Below are positions 51,289 through 60,281 of a stretch of 64,000 nucleotides of DNA, in pieces. The translations under genes and the position numbers were made by a program. The stretch spans positions 186,001 to 250,000 of the forward strand of contig NZ_WPIN01000010.1 of the NCBI RefSeq assembly GCF_009754945.1, written 5' to 3'. Position 1 is the stretch's first letter. Each line of letters opens with the position of its first letter. This stretch comes from Spirosoma arboris (GTDB lineage: Bacteria; Bacteroidota; Bacteroidia; Cytophagales; Spirosomataceae). The notes below the pieces were generated by a model. That model had not been told where the DNA came from. It was given only the letters and a program-made list of their open reading frames with translations, and did not search any database.

Positions 51289-52008
51289 CTGTTCAACAAC
51301 CGCCCTGATTTTCTCCTCACTGGCTTCTATGTATTCATACTCACCAGGTAGACTTGAGGCCATTGATACCGCTGGTTGTCGATAAATCATGCCGCTATCT
51401 TCTTTCTGACCACCGCTCAGGTGTAAAGCATGCACACCTGCCTCTATCAGTTTTGGCGTGTTTTGAGCGTTCACCCCGGCTCCTGCCATGATTTCAATTC
51501 GTCCGGCTGCTTTTTCTGTTAATTGATGAAGTACCGCTAAACCCAGCTCGACGGTTTGGTGCTGACCGGAGGTTAAAATTCGGACTGCCCCTGTACGAAT
51601 AACGGCCTCTAAGGCTTCGAATGGGTCTCGGGTCATATCGAACGCCCGATGGAACGTAACGGGTAATGGCTTGGCTAATTCAACTAACTCGAGGGTTTGT
51701 GCTTCGTTTACGCTACCGTCAGCCTTCAAAACACCGAGGACTACACCATCGGCTCCCAGCGTTTTGGCCAGTAGAATATCGGCCTTCATGACTGCCAATT
51801 CGGTTTTTGAATATAAAAAATCGCCCCCGCGTGGCCGGATCATAACATAAAATGGAATGGTCAGGTGCTGACGGACGAGTTGAATCAGACCTGCGCTGGG
51901 CGTAGTGCCACCTTCGGCGAGGCCGCCACATAGTTCAATTCGTTTGGCGCCGGCTTGTTGCGCCGTTAGGCATGAGTCGAGCGAATAGGCGCATACTTCA
52001 ATAACCAT
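51283..52008 (-). CDS. cutC: CutC family protein
   Basis: This 241-residue protein is a TIM-barrel CutC protein: IEVCAYSLDSCLTAQQAGAKRIELCGGLAEGGTTPS at the start (first residues given), VMIRPRGGDF, VTFHRAFDMTRDP and LTSGQHQTV. It was named for copper homeostasis in E. coli but this role is doubtful; no catalytic activity is agreed. It is monocistronic and ends within the stop codon of purU. Confidence 0.94.
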   Translation of the reverse strand: MVIEVCAYSLDSCLTAQQAGAKRIELCGGLAEGGTTPSAGLIQLVRQHLTIPFYVMIRPRGGDFLYSKTELAVMKADILLAKTLGADGVVLGVLKADGSVNEAQTLELVELAKPLPVTFHRAFDMTRDPFEALEAVIRTGAVRILTSGQHQTVELGLAVLHQLTEKAAGRIEIMAGAGVNAQNTPKLIEAGVHALHLSGGQKEDSGMIYRQPAVSMASSLPGEYEYIEASEEKIRAVVEQL

Positions 52009-52188
52009 AAGTAGGCAAAAAAGGAGATTCGTAGAGAAAAGAAGACATTGCGCTAAATAAATAGAATGACCATTTACTAGTTTGTCTTTTAAATTTATTT
52101 ACTTCGACAAAAACAAACGCCGTTGCTGCGCGTTAATCGCCTAAAACCCGGTAGAATAACGATTACGAACATTTTTGCCTAAAATAGC

Positions 52189-52216
52189 TTGGATATTAAC
52201 GATTTTTTTACTTTTG
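52189..52216 (+). promoter_or_regulatory. Promoter of the DUF2795 gene
   Basis: TTG at 52189-52191 and TACTTTTG at 52209-52216 give a -33/-7 pair with a 17-base spacer; the -7 box is an exact TAnnTTTG and the same octamer as before actA. The ATG is 37 bases downstream. Confidence 0.6.
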
Positions 52217-52253
52217 CACCCTCATTGAAAATAGACATCAAAATACGAACACT

Positions 52254-52475
52254 ATGTACTGGACTCTCGAATTAGCATCCTATCTGGAAGATGCCCCATG
52301 GCCTGCCACTAAAGACGAACTGATTGACTATTCAATTCGCTCAGGCGCTCCTCTTGAAGTAGTTGAAAACTTACAAGAACTTGAAGACGATGGTCAGCCG
52401 TACGAAAGTATCGAAGAGATTTGGCCAGATTATCCAACCAAAGATGACTTCTTCTTCAACGAAGACGAATATTGA
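52254..52475 (+). CDS. DUF2795 family small acidic protein
   Basis: This 73-residue protein is very acidic and has the DUF2795 pattern: LASYLEDAPWPATKDELIDYSIRSGAPLEVVENLQELEDDG (core residues 7-47) and an acidic tail ending FFFNEDEY. It has no membrane segment. DUF2795 proteins are small, conserved, of unknown function, and often strongly expressed. A good promoter and a strong terminator bracket it, so it is an independent transcript. Confidence 0.9.
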   Translation: MYWTLELASYLEDAPWPATKDELIDYSIRSGAPLEVVENLQELEDDGQPYESIEEIWPDYPTKDDFFFNEDEY

Positions 52476-52497
52476 GTCGTTCGGATATTTTTTGATA

Positions 52498-52538
52498 AAA
52501 AAGGCGTAATCCACTGGTTTGAGATTACGCCTTTTTTA
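52498..52538 (+). terminator. Intrinsic terminator after DUF2795 gene
   Basis: AAAAAAGGCGTAATC (52498-52512) pairs exactly with GATTACGCCTTTTTT (52524-52538), a 15-bp stem with an 11-base loop ending in a T-run on the plus strand and an A/T-run on the other. It may also end the convergent crtZ transcript. Confidence 0.9.
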
Positions 52539-52573
52539 TATGTAGCATGGACGGTCGGCCGTTGCAACCCATG

Positions 52574-53056
52574 CTACGATGATTTTGATTCGGACTCCGA
52601 TTTTTTGCTTTTTACAGGCCGATCATATTTTTTCGGCGCGTATAGAAAACCGAATGCTTCGGCACCTCCCTTCGTATGCACTTTATGATGAATGTAGTGC
52701 GCCCGCATAATGCGTTGCATATATCGGCCACTTGTATCGACTTTCATTTTTACCCGTCGATGAACGATAATGTCGTGGAAGACGAAATAAAAGAATCCAT
52801 ACAGTGTAACCCCTGCCCCAATCCACGCTAAATAACCCCATTCGGGGAATTCTACACCGATAAGAATTAAAGTAATGGCGGTCAGACTGAACACAACGGC
52901 AAACAAATCGTTCACCTCAAAGAAGCCATTGTGGTGGTTGTGGTGGTCGCGATGCCAACTCCATAGAAAACCATGCATGACATACTTATGTGTAAACCAG
53001 GCAACGCCTTCCATGAAGCCGAAAGTCCCTAAAACCAGAGCAACGTTTACCAGCAT
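52574..53056 (-). CDS. crtZ: Beta-carotene hydroxylase
   Basis: CrtZ hydroxylates the rings of beta-carotene to zeaxanthin. The 160-residue membrane protein has the family's histidine motifs HKYVMH (about 23), HRDHHNHH (about 35-42), HDIIVH (about 93) and HYIHHKVH (about 115-122), and four hydrophobic segments. Length and motif spacing match CrtZ rather than the larger fatty acid hydroxylases. No other carotenoid gene is adjacent. It converges on the DUF2795 gene. Confidence 0.9.
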   Translation of the reverse strand: MLVNVALVLGTFGFMEGVAWFTHKYVMHGFLWSWHRDHHNHHNGFFEVNDLFAVVFSLTAITLILIGVEFPEWGYLAWIGAGVTLYGFFYFVFHDIIVHRRVKMKVDTSGRYMQRIMRAHYIHHKVHTKGGAEAFGFLYAPKKYDRPVKSKKSESESKSS

Positions 53057-53165
53057 TTTTGTGTTTTGTATGAAGTAAAGAGTACTTTAGTAACGGTTAA
53101 GTACGTTGAAAAGTTGACGGAGACGAACCGAGTTTTTAACAAAAGATAGAGATACGAGTCTCTCA

Positions 53166-53196
53166 TTTGCATGTTTGCAGAAAAGCCGTATCTTTA
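53166..53196 (+). promoter_or_regulatory. Probable promoter of AlbA_2 gene
   Basis: TTTG (53166-53169) and TATCTTTA (53189-53196) are separated by 19 bases; the -7 box has one mismatch to TAnnTTTG. Transcription would begin just before the ATG at 53219. Confidence 0.45.
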
Positions 53197-53218
53197 GCGC
53201 AAGTCAGTGTTCAACCAG

Positions 53219-53887
53219 ATGAACCCATCGGTTATGGACTATCAAGCACTCAAAAACCTGGTCAAACGGGGAGAGGGTAGCAATTTAGAGTTCAAGCTGA
53301 AAACAAACCATCCCGAGAAAATCATCCGGGGCGTGGTAGCCTTCGCTAATACAAACGGCGGAATCATGCTCATCGGCGTCGGCGACGACAAAAAAATTCC
53401 GGGACTGAAATACGCCGATGAGGACGAATACCTGCTCGTCCGGGCTATTAACAAATTCTGTTTTCCGCGCATTTCCTACACAATCGAACGAGTACAACTT
53501 TACGATGAACGCGAAGTTCTCGTAATTCGGGTACCCCGAAGCCCGACTCGGCCTCATTACATCATTCCCGACCCTGCCGACCCCGACAGCAAGAAGGCTT
53601 ACGTGCGCGTGGCCGACAAATCGGTGCAGGCCAGTCGCGAAGTGCGTGAGATTCTAAAAGGCGAACAGGCCGAACGCGACATTCGATTCAGCTACGGCGA
53701 GAAGGAGCATAAGCTCATGCAACACCTTGGCGAACACGATAGTATTACAGTCGATCTGTTCGCGAATATTGCCGGAGTTTCGCGCCGTATTGCTTCCAGA
53801 ACGCTGGTGTTGTTGGTATTAGCTAATGTGCTGGAGATTCACCCGAGCGATGTAGTGGATCAGTACACCACACGAGCCATACAGTAG
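53219..53887 (+). CDS. AlbA_2 (Schlafen-like) domain protein
   Basis: From ATG 53219 the protein is 222 residues. It has an AlbA_2/Schlafen-like domain (about 12-125; GSNLEFKLKTNHPEKIIRGVVAFANTNGG start, then IGVGDDKKIPG and VLVIRVPRSPTRPHYI), followed by a C-terminal winged-helix-like segment (VDLFANIAGVSRRIASRTLVLLVLANVLE). Such proteins are annotated as putative DNA- or ATP-binding regulators, and some Schlafen-fold proteins cleave RNA. No partner gene suggests a target. An earlier GTG at 53207 is less likely as start. Confidence 0.85.
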   Translation: MNPSVMDYQALKNLVKRGEGSNLEFKLKTNHPEKIIRGVVAFANTNGGIMLIGVGDDKKIPGLKYADEDEYLLVRAINKFCFPRISYTIERVQLYDEREVLVIRVPRSPTRPHYIIPDPADPDSKKAYVRVADKSVQASREVREILKGEQAERDIRFSYGEKEHKLMQHLGEHDSITVDLFANIAGVSRRIASRTLVLLVLANVLEIHPSDVVDQYTTRAIQ

Positions 53888-53956
53888 AATTGGGTATATA
53901 TCGGGAAAGTCTTACTTTGTGAAGCTCAGTAATGCTGCATCACAAAACCAACGACT

Positions 53957-56017
53957 ATGTCTCAACCCTTAGCCAGCCATAAACCTTTTGTTCCCGCTAC
54001 CGAATCACCTGCTGAATTTACATTAAAAGCGATCATCACCGGGGCCGTCTTTGGCGTATTGTTCGGAGCTGCAACGGTTTACTTATCGCTCAAAGCTGGA
54101 TTGTCGGTATCAGCTTCCATCCCAATTGCGGTACTGGCTATTTCGCTAGGTCGGCGTTTCTTGAACACGACCATTCTCGAAAACAACATCATTCAAACAA
54201 CTGGCTCGGCGGGAGAGAGTATTGCATCGGGTGTGGTCTTCACGATGCCAGGTTTTCTTTTCCTGACGAACGGTAGTGGGGCTGACTTCTTCAATTACTG
54301 GACAATTCTGACATTGGCTATTCTGGGCGGCCTTATTGGTACACTCATGATGATACCATTGCGTCGATCGTTGATTGTGCAGGAGCATGGCACGCTTCCC
54401 TATCCTGAAGGTACCGCCTGTGCATCAGTGTTGATTGCCGGTGAAAAGGGCGGAGATTTTGCCAAAACGGCTTACCAGGGATTAGGGGCTGCTTTGCTTT
54501 ATGCGCTACTCCAGAAAGTATTGCACGTAATTGCCGAAGTGCCGGTTTGGGCCACGAAACAGGCTAACCGGTATTTCCCATCAGCACAGGTTGCGGGAGA
54601 GATTACCCCAGAGTATTTAGGTGTTGGCTACATTATTGGCTTTCGTATCTCGGCAGTTTTAGTCGGCGGGGGAATATTGGCGTGGTTGGGCTTAATTCCT
54701 CTATTGGCGTCGGTAGTGCCGGGCGATACGATTGCCTTACAACTTCAAAAACTCGGCTATCTGACCAATCTGCAAACGGCGGGTGGTCCTGGCGGATGGA
54801 ACCCAACGACACACACGTTTGCTGATACAGCCGTAGCCATTTATCGGGCTTATATTCGGCAAATTGGTGCGGGGGCCGTTACAGCGGGTGGATTCATGAC
54901 ACTGATTAAAACGATTCCGACCATTGTCTCTTCCTTCAAACAAAGCTTCAGTCGCTCGTCGATCAATGCTATTGAAAAGGAAGATGAACTGAGCGCCAGC
55001 AACCGCACACCTCGTACAGAACGGGACTTAAGCGTACGCATTGTTATTATTGGAAGCGTTGCGCTAACGGCATTGATGGTCGTGTTGCCTCAAATTCCCG
55101 GCGATTCGATCATAACTAAATTGCTGATTGCTATACTAGTCATTGTCTTCGGATTCTTTTTCGTTACGGTGTCTAGTCGGATTGTAGGGTTAATTGGCTC
55201 CAGTTCATCGCCTGTATCGGGGATGACCATTGCTACCATTATGGGGACATCTCTGGTTTTTATCGGCTTTGGTTTAACGGGTAAAGTGTACGAACCTGCT
55301 GTATTGGTGGTAGGTAGTATGATTTGCGTAGCCGCTGCCAACGCAGGAGGAACGTCACAGGATCTTAAAACGGGTTATCTGGTTGGCGCTACGCCAAAAT
55401 ACCAACAGATGGCGTTGTTTATCGGCGTCATTGTCTCGTCTCTGGTTGTAGGGGCAACGGTTAAAATTCTGGATACGCCTACTCCTGATTTGTTAGCGCA
55501 GGGTATTACGCATGCTATCGGTTCCGATAAGTTTCCGGCTCCTCAAGGAACGCTTATGGCCACGCTCATTAAGGGTTTGCTTTCCTTTAACCTCGACTGG
55601 CAGTTTGTGCTGGTCGGTGCCTTTATTGCGTTTGTGTTCGAGTTGGTTGGCGTTAGCGCGTTGGCTTTTGCTGTAGGGCTTTATTTACCTCTTTCAACGA
55701 CGCTTCCTATTTTTGCCGGTGGGCTGGTGAAGTCAATTGTTGATTGGAATGCCAAGCGCAAAGGCACTGTAGAAGAAGACGCTGATCTGGGCAAGGGAAA
55801 TCTCTTCGCGACGGGTTTAGTAGCTGGCGGAGCATTAGCCGGAGTCGTGGTGGCTCTACTGTCGGTCAATGAGTCAATTTATAACGGACTGGCATTGCTA
55901 ACCCTGGAACCTGCACTAGCTGGAGCACTGGGAGAAAGCGGTTATGAGTTACTAGGTGCGCTGTCTTTTGCCGCATTAGCGATCGTACTCTGGCGAGTTG
56001 CGGAGAGCAGGCGTTGA
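53957..56017 (+). CDS. OPT family oligopeptide transporter
   Basis: This 686-residue protein has about sixteen hydrophobic helices and the OPT motifs: FTLKAIITGAVFGVLFGAATVYLSLKAGL at the start (first residues given), ASIPIAVLAISL, TTGSAGESIASGVVFTMP and the YPEGTACASVL segment. OPT proteins carry peptides or metal-chelates into the cell with protons. The N-terminal half matches the bacterial group closest to oligopeptide rather than iron-siderophore carriers. It is a single gene with no peptide-binding protein nearby. Confidence 0.94.
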   Translation: MSQPLASHKPFVPATESPAEFTLKAIITGAVFGVLFGAATVYLSLKAGLSVSASIPIAVLAISLGRRFLNTTILENNIIQTTGSAGESIASGVVFTMPGFLFLTNGSGADFFNYWTILTLAILGGLIGTLMMIPLRRSLIVQEHGTLPYPEGTACASVLIAGEKGGDFAKTAYQGLGAALLYALLQKVLHVIAEVPVWATKQANRYFPSAQVAGEITPEYLGVGYIIGFRISAVLVGGGILAWLGLIPLLASVVPGDTIALQLQKLGYLTNLQTAGGPGGWNPTTHTFADTAVAIYRAYIRQIGAGAVTAGGFMTLIKTIPTIVSSFKQSFSRSSINAIEKEDELSASNRTPRTERDLSVRIVIIGSVALTALMVVLPQIPGDSIITKLLIAILVIVFGFFFVTVSSRIVGLIGSSSSPVSGMTIATIMGTSLVFIGFGLTGKVYEPAVLVVGSMICVAAANAGGTSQDLKTGYLVGATPKYQQMALFIGVIVSSLVVGATVKILDTPTPDLLAQGITHAIGSDKFPAPQGTLMATLIKGLLSFNLDWQFVLVGAFIAFVFELVGVSALAFAVGLYLPLSTTLPIFAGGLVKSIVDWNAKRKGTVEEDADLGKGNLFATGLVAGGALAGVVVALLSVNESIYNGLALLTLEPALAGALGESGYELLGALSFAALAIVLWRVAESRR

Positions 56018-56121
56018 GTAGCTACCGCTTACTAAATTGAGACGGCTGAGTATGTAAGTAGTTGAAAAGTAGTGGTTTATTGAGCAGGTTTTCTAACTCC
56101 TCTTCTTAACTACGTGCAATC

Positions 56122-56682
56122 ATGCTTACTACGCTTTCGTCATTCTTTTATCGAATTGCTTCCTGGAAAACGTTGCTTCTGGGGATTATACTATACATAC
56201 CTTTTCCGGTCTATGTATTTAAAAATCTGGAAGCTCAGATGAATACCTTAGCTGGAAAGCCAGTTGGCCCGATTGATTTATTGTTCGGATATGATCCGGC
56301 AAAGATCAGCCAACTGGTGGCAGACTATGGACCCGAAGGGCGGGGTATTTATGCACAGAGTGAACTAACCTACGATCTGATTTATCCAATTATCTACACA
56401 TTTCTGTTTTGCATTATTCTCTCGTTGGTATTCAGGAACCGAACATATGCGCCTTTTCAACTAGTGAATATAGTGCCCGTGGGTATTTGGGGATTTGATT
56501 TACTGGAGAATACCTGCATCGTGTATTTGCTCAAAAGTTACCCTGAGTCACCCAATACGATTGCCTCACTTTGTTCGGTGTTTACCAATGCGAAATGGGC
56601 TATATCGGCAGTCGCATTGGGACTATTCGTATACGGGCTTGTTCGACTGGCAATAGGTGGGCAGCAAAGGCAAGTTGCCTAA
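56122..56682 (+). CDS. Four-helix membrane protein of unknown function
   Basis: The 186-residue protein has four hydrophobic helices (about 15-32, 90-108, 118-138, 155-178) and a soluble loop (about 33-85) containing KPVGPIDLLFGYDPAKISQLVADYGPEGRGIY. I do not recognise a family with confidence, though LTYDLIYPIIYTFLF and GFDLLENTCIVYLL recur in uncharacterised bacterial membrane proteins. No catalytic residues stand out. It follows the OPT gene by 105 bases and converges on the P1 peptidase, sharing a hairpin with it. Confidence 0.7.
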   Translation: MLTTLSSFFYRIASWKTLLLGIILYIPFPVYVFKNLEAQMNTLAGKPVGPIDLLFGYDPAKISQLVADYGPEGRGIYAQSELTYDLIYPIIYTFLFCIILSLVFRNRTYAPFQLVNIVPVGIWGFDLLENTCIVYLLKSYPESPNTIASLCSVFTNAKWAISAVALGLFVYGLVRLAIGGQQRQVA

Positions 56683-56726
56683 GAAAAAGGCAGAGCAAGA
56701 TTTATTTCGCTTGTCCTGCCTTTTTC
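56683..56726. terminator. Convergent hairpin overlapping P1 peptidase 3' end
   Basis: GAAAAAGGCAGAGCAAG (56683-56699) pairs with CTTGTCCTGCCTTTTTC (56710-56726), 15 of 17 positions, with a 10-base loop. One arm covers the last codons of the P1 peptidase gene, so coding and termination signals overlap. The A- and T-runs suit termination in both directions. Confidence 0.75.
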
Positions 56727-57832
56727 AATAACTCTATCACTTTGTCTATAGGTAATTGTTCCACCTGATGTCCCTGATCACCCGTAAGGGTTTGGGCCGC
56801 AAAGAGCGAATTGATAATTGCTTCTTCGGTGGCTTCAATAGCAGCCATAAAGAGCGGAGATACATTATCATTTCGAAGTATTTTGACTTCATCGAACGAA
56901 CTTTGGGTATCGTGCGGAATTTGGTAGGCAGTCGATACGGCGATGACATAATCGCCACTACCGTTCGAGGCAATGCCGCCCGTGCGTGCCAGGCCCATAA
57001 ACGCCCGTTTCGCCAGTCGTTTCAGATTGCGGGCGTCTAAAGGAGCATCGGTTAGTACGACCATCATGCACGAGCCGTCGAGGTTTTCTTTAAATGAATA
57101 CTTGCCCAGCGCTACACCAATCGGCACGCCGGCAATTTGTAATACACCCCCGAAATTTGTCTGTACCAGCGCACCAACCGTATAACCTCCCAACGATGCA
57201 GGTAACTTACGGGATGACGTCCCAATACCTCCTTTGAACCCAAAACAAATAGTTCCTGTGCCAGCCCCGACGTTGCCTTCGTCAACAGGTCCTGTTTTTG
57301 CCTGCTTGAGTGCATCCAGTACGTGCTGCTTTGTTACGTGCCGTCCACGAATATCATTAAGAAAACCATCGTTGGTCTCGCCTACTACCGAATTCACCGA
57401 TCGTACTTGCTCGTTACCTTGCTGGCCTAGTGTGTAATCAATCAGAGCGTCGGCAGCGGTGGGAACGCTGAGCGTGTTCGTTAGAACAATTGGCGTTTCG
57501 AGCGTGCCGAGTTCTTCGATCTGACTATACCCCATTAATTTACCGAAACCATTACCGATGTAAATAGCGGCTGGACTTTTTTGCTGAAACTGATTGCCTG
57601 CGTGTGGCAGGATCGCTGTAACACCCGTACGAATAGTCTGCCCTTGTTTCAGGGTAATTTGGCCAACCCGAACGCCCGGCACGTCGGTGATAGCGTTGAA
57701 CGTGCCAGTTGGTAACACCCCGAATCGGATGCCGTATTCGCGAGGACGTTTAGGCGTTTGAGCCATTGCAAAACTAGTAATGAGGAGTATAAACGATAGT
57801 GAAAGGAGCTTGTAATTGGAAAGCAAAAGCAT
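56702..57832 (-). CDS. P1 family peptidase (DmpA-like aminopeptidase)
   Basis: This 376-residue Ntn-like hydrolase has a signal peptide (1-24, cut after AMA) and the DmpA fold: FNAITDVPGVRVGQITL, GYSQIEELGTLETPIVLTNT, GFKGGIGTSSR with the self-cleavage Gly-Thr/Ser site, and ARTGGIASNGSGDYVIAVST. The peptide is processed into two chains and removes N-terminal residues, some members acting on D-amino acids or beta-peptides. Export suggests periplasmic peptide degradation. It is monocistronic. Confidence 0.93.
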   Translation of the reverse strand: MLLLSNYKLLSLSFILLITSFAMAQTPKRPREYGIRFGVLPTGTFNAITDVPGVRVGQITLKQGQTIRTGVTAILPHAGNQFQQKSPAAIYIGNGFGKLMGYSQIEELGTLETPIVLTNTLSVPTAADALIDYTLGQQGNEQVRSVNSVVGETNDGFLNDIRGRHVTKQHVLDALKQAKTGPVDEGNVGAGTGTICFGFKGGIGTSSRKLPASLGGYTVGALVQTNFGGVLQIAGVPIGVALGKYSFKENLDGSCMMVVLTDAPLDARNLKRLAKRAFMGLARTGGIASNGSGDYVIAVSTAYQIPHDTQSSFDEVKILRNDNVSPLFMAAIEATEEAIINSLFAAQTLTGDQGHQVEQLPIDKVIELLKKAGQAK

Positions 57833-57893
57833 CTGGTTATTCGCTTACTGAGTTGATTCAATGAGTTCAATATAATTGAATAATTGATCAAAA

Positions 57894-58388
57894 CTACGGG
57901 CAGTCAGCCTTCATTAATACATACTCATATCCCTGTTCTGGATTCTTCAATACCCATTTGCCATTCTTTTCAATGCGTTCACCTTCTCGCCAGGTTACGG
58001 CATCGCCTTTCAGCGTGAAGACAACAGCATAAGATTGAGTAACGCCCTCACCTGACCGCTGCCAGTTGGCCAAAATCTGATTGTTTGTCAACGTGCCTTG
58101 TATAGGGCCGCGCGCTCGATCTTTCTCGAAGGGCAATACGTTTAGCTCTCCCGTTACTGTTGAATCCTTGATAACTAGCTGTAACAAAGTGGAGTCGCGG
58201 CCAATCACTTGCCGGAAACACATCGTATCTGGTCGAGCCGTCTCCGTGGTAGAAACATTCTTTGTCGAGTCGGTTTTGGTCGCCGATTCTGTTTGAGAAG
58301 AGCGTTGACCGCAGCTGTATAAGCAAAGTAATAAGGCTATGCAAGGCACTATTCTTGGCATCGGGGTAGTCCTATTTATCGTACTCAT
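57894..58388 (-). CDS. Lipoprotein of unknown function in chaperone operon
   Basis: This 164-residue protein has a lipoprotein signal ending LLLCLYSCGQRSS, with Cys26 as lipid attachment, a Ser/Thr-rich linker, and a soluble domain with ETARPDTMCFRQVIGRDSTLLQLVIKDSTVTGELNVLPFEKDRARG (core residues about 50-95), a pattern shared by uncharacterised Bacteroidota lipoproteins. A second ATG at residue 10 also gives a good signal. Its ATG overlaps the cbpM stop by one base, so it is made with the chaperone proteins, for unknown reasons. Confidence 0.75.
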   Translation of the reverse strand: MSTINRTTPMPRIVPCIALLLCLYSCGQRSSQTESATKTDSTKNVSTTETARPDTMCFRQVIGRDSTLLQLVIKDSTVTGELNVLPFEKDRARGPIQGTLTNNQILANWQRSGEGVTQSYAVVFTLKGDAVTWREGERIEKNGKWVLKNPEQGYEYVLMKADCP

Positions 58389-58690
58389 TAATGATTGGAA
58401 GATTCGTAGAAAACAAGTCGATTTTGTAACTGAGCCAACTGTTGCTGTAAATATTCCATACGATCCAGCAAATCGCTAACTACATCCAGATCATCGGCAT
58501 GAATGGCTAGATCCTGATGCAAACGGACGAATTTCTCTAAGCGACCTACTTGCTCCGGCTGAACATAGGTAGTCTGTTCGACAATTGTCGTTTCGATCAG
58601 GCCATTATCAGCTAAGGTTTCGACAAACGTGATTTCGACATGGTGATGTACGCAGAAGTCACGAACAGAAATCAAGTGTGTAGTTTGCAT
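58388..58690 (-). CDS. cbpM: Chaperone modulator CbpM
   Basis: CbpM binds the J-domain of CbpA and inhibits its co-chaperone and DNA-binding activity. The 100-residue protein is a MerR-like helical fold: LISVRDFCVHHHVEITFVETLADNGLIE at the N-terminus (first residues given), and a coiled C-terminus with LDVVSDLLDRMEYLQQQLAQLQNR. Its place directly after cbpA supports the call. Start and stop are 12 and minus one bases from its neighbours. Confidence 0.9.
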   Translation of the reverse strand: MQTTHLISVRDFCVHHHVEITFVETLADNGLIETTIVEQTTYVQPEQVGRLEKFVRLHQDLAIHADDLDVVSDLLDRMEYLQQQLAQLQNRLVFYESSNH

Positions 58691-58702
58691 AATATCAATG
58701 AA

Positions 58703-59608
58703 TTATAGGGTCGATAGTTGGCGGAATAGTTCTTTCTGCTGATCGGTCAAATTTGTTGGTAGCTTCACTTGCCAGGTGATATACAGATCGCCGAAAGAAC
58801 CGTCCTGTTTATAAATCGGGAAGCCTTTGCCTTTCAGTCTTACTTTCGTTCCAGACTGGGTTTCAGGCTTCACAGTTAGTTTTACTTTCCCGTCCATCGT
58901 TTCAACGACGCGCTCTCCGCCAAGCATAGCTGTATATAAGTCTATTTCCTCGTCAACGTATAAATCATTGCCTTTGCGTTTGTAGCGACTATCATCAGGA
59001 ATAACGAAGGTGATGTACAAATCGCCATTAGGTCCACCGTTCATTCCCGGCGAGCCATAACCGGCCAGCTTGATTTTCTGCCCATTTTCGATACCCGCCT
59101 GAACCGTAATTCGGATATTCTTGCCGTCGACAGTCAGCGTTTGTTTGTGGGTAGTATAAGCATCGCGTAAGTCCAATTTCAATTCGGCCTGATAATCCTG
59201 GCCTTTGAATTTGGTCTGTCGTCGGCTGCCGCCCATCCCTCCATCTTGTCCAAACATAGACGAGAAGAAATCAGAGAAATCTGATCCTCCGAAACCGCCC
59301 GAGAAATCATAATCTCCCGTATCACCTTGTGCGTATTGTGGGCGCGATCGTTGTTGCTGACGAGCTTGCTCAAACTGTTCGGCATGTTGCCAGTCTTTGC
59401 CGTACTGGTCGTATTTCTTGCGTTTTTCGGGATCGCTCAGAACTTCGTTAGCTTCGTTTATCTGCTGAAATTTCTTGTTGGCCTCCGCGTCGTTTGGGTT
59501 CAGATCGGGGTGGTGTTTTCGAGCCAGCTTACGATAAGCTTTCTTAATGTCTTCGTCCGACGCTGTTTTGGGTACGCCCAGTACGCTGTAATAGTCGATA
59601 AAGTCCAT
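58703..59608 (-). CDS. cbpA: Curved-DNA-binding / DnaJ-like co-chaperone CbpA
   Basis: This 301-residue class II J-protein has a J-domain (1-70) with HPD (33-35) in ARKHHPDLNP, a Gly/Phe-rich linker (about 85-135; FSGGFGGSDFSDFFSSMFGQDGG), no CXXCXGXG zinc finger, and two C-terminal substrate-binding barrels (about 138-300; GKNIRITVQAGIENGQKIKLAGYG). It stimulates DnaK ATPase. It heads an operon with CbpM and a lipoprotein. Absence of the zinc domain separates it from DnaJ. Confidence 0.94.
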   Translation of the reverse strand: MDFIDYYSVLGVPKTASDEDIKKAYRKLARKHHPDLNPNDAEANKKFQQINEANEVLSDPEKRKKYDQYGKDWQHAEQFEQARQQQRSRPQYAQGDTGDYDFSGGFGGSDFSDFFSSMFGQDGGMGGSRRQTKFKGQDYQAELKLDLRDAYTTHKQTLTVDGKNIRITVQAGIENGQKIKLAGYGSPGMNGGPNGDLYITFVIPDDSRYKRKGNDLYVDEEIDLYTAMLGGERVVETMDGKVKLTVKPETQSGTKVRLKGKGFPIYKQDGSFGDLYITWQVKLPTNLTDQQKELFRQLSTL

Positions 59609-59764
59609 AAGAGGTGGGAGTGTCTTTAGTTACAAACACGCTTAGTAAACACAGAAGAGATGAGGATGGTTGTAAAAATAATAGAAGACAAGTTGAGGAG
59701 ACTATTGATTTTTATCAACTCATATTCTCGTAATTTGCCGCTCTAAAGTCAATCCTAAATCCTT

Positions 59765-60268
59765 ATGAAAATTACTTATCTCTACGTTCTATTTATCGTA
59801 TGTTCGCTCACAATCTGTACCACACACGCACAAACCACCAAAACGGGCTCGCTAGCCGACGTCAGTTTTATGGAAGGCCGTTGGTTAGGGACGTTCAATG
59901 GTGGGCCTATTGAAGCTGCCTGGATAGCGCCCGTTGGCGATAACCTGACTGGGTTTATGCGTATGATGCGCGACAACAAAGTCACCATGTACGAAATGCT
60001 GATTTTTGAGCAAACCGAACAAGGGCCCGTCGTGCTGGTGAAGCATTTTAAACCTGGGCTGATTGGGCAGGAAGAGAAGGATAAATCGGACCGCTACCGA
60101 TTTATCGATGCTGGAAAAGATAAAGCCACCTTTGAAAAAGAAGACGGCTCTATTCGGATCATCTACGAAAAACGATCCGCCGACCAGTTAGCTATACAAC
60201 GCGGGCAGTTGAAAGACGGTAAGTGGGCCTTTACGGATCTTTTTGTGTTCAATCGCTTTGGCAAATAA
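59765..60268 (+). CDS. Exported DUF6265-like protein
   Basis: The 167-residue protein has a signal peptide (1-22, cut after THA) and a domain with VSFMEGRWLGTFNGGPIEAAWIAPVGDNLTGFMRMMRDNK (core start), then EQGPVVLVKHF and a C-terminal AIQRGQLKDGKWAFTDLFVF. The pattern EGRW ... EEW/AAW ... G.mmG.fR is that of DUF6265 and related lipocalin-like proteins. Function unknown, probably periplasmic. It is divergent from cbpA and convergent with a secreted protein gene. Confidence 0.75.
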   Translation: MKITYLYVLFIVCSLTICTTHAQTTKTGSLADVSFMEGRWLGTFNGGPIEAAWIAPVGDNLTGFMRMMRDNKVTMYEMLIFEQTEQGPVVLVKHFKPGLIGQEEKDKSDRYRFIDAGKDKATFEKEDGSIRIIYEKRSADQLAIQRGQLKDGKWAFTDLFVFNRFGK

Positions 60269-60281
60269 ACGTTAGGGCTGC

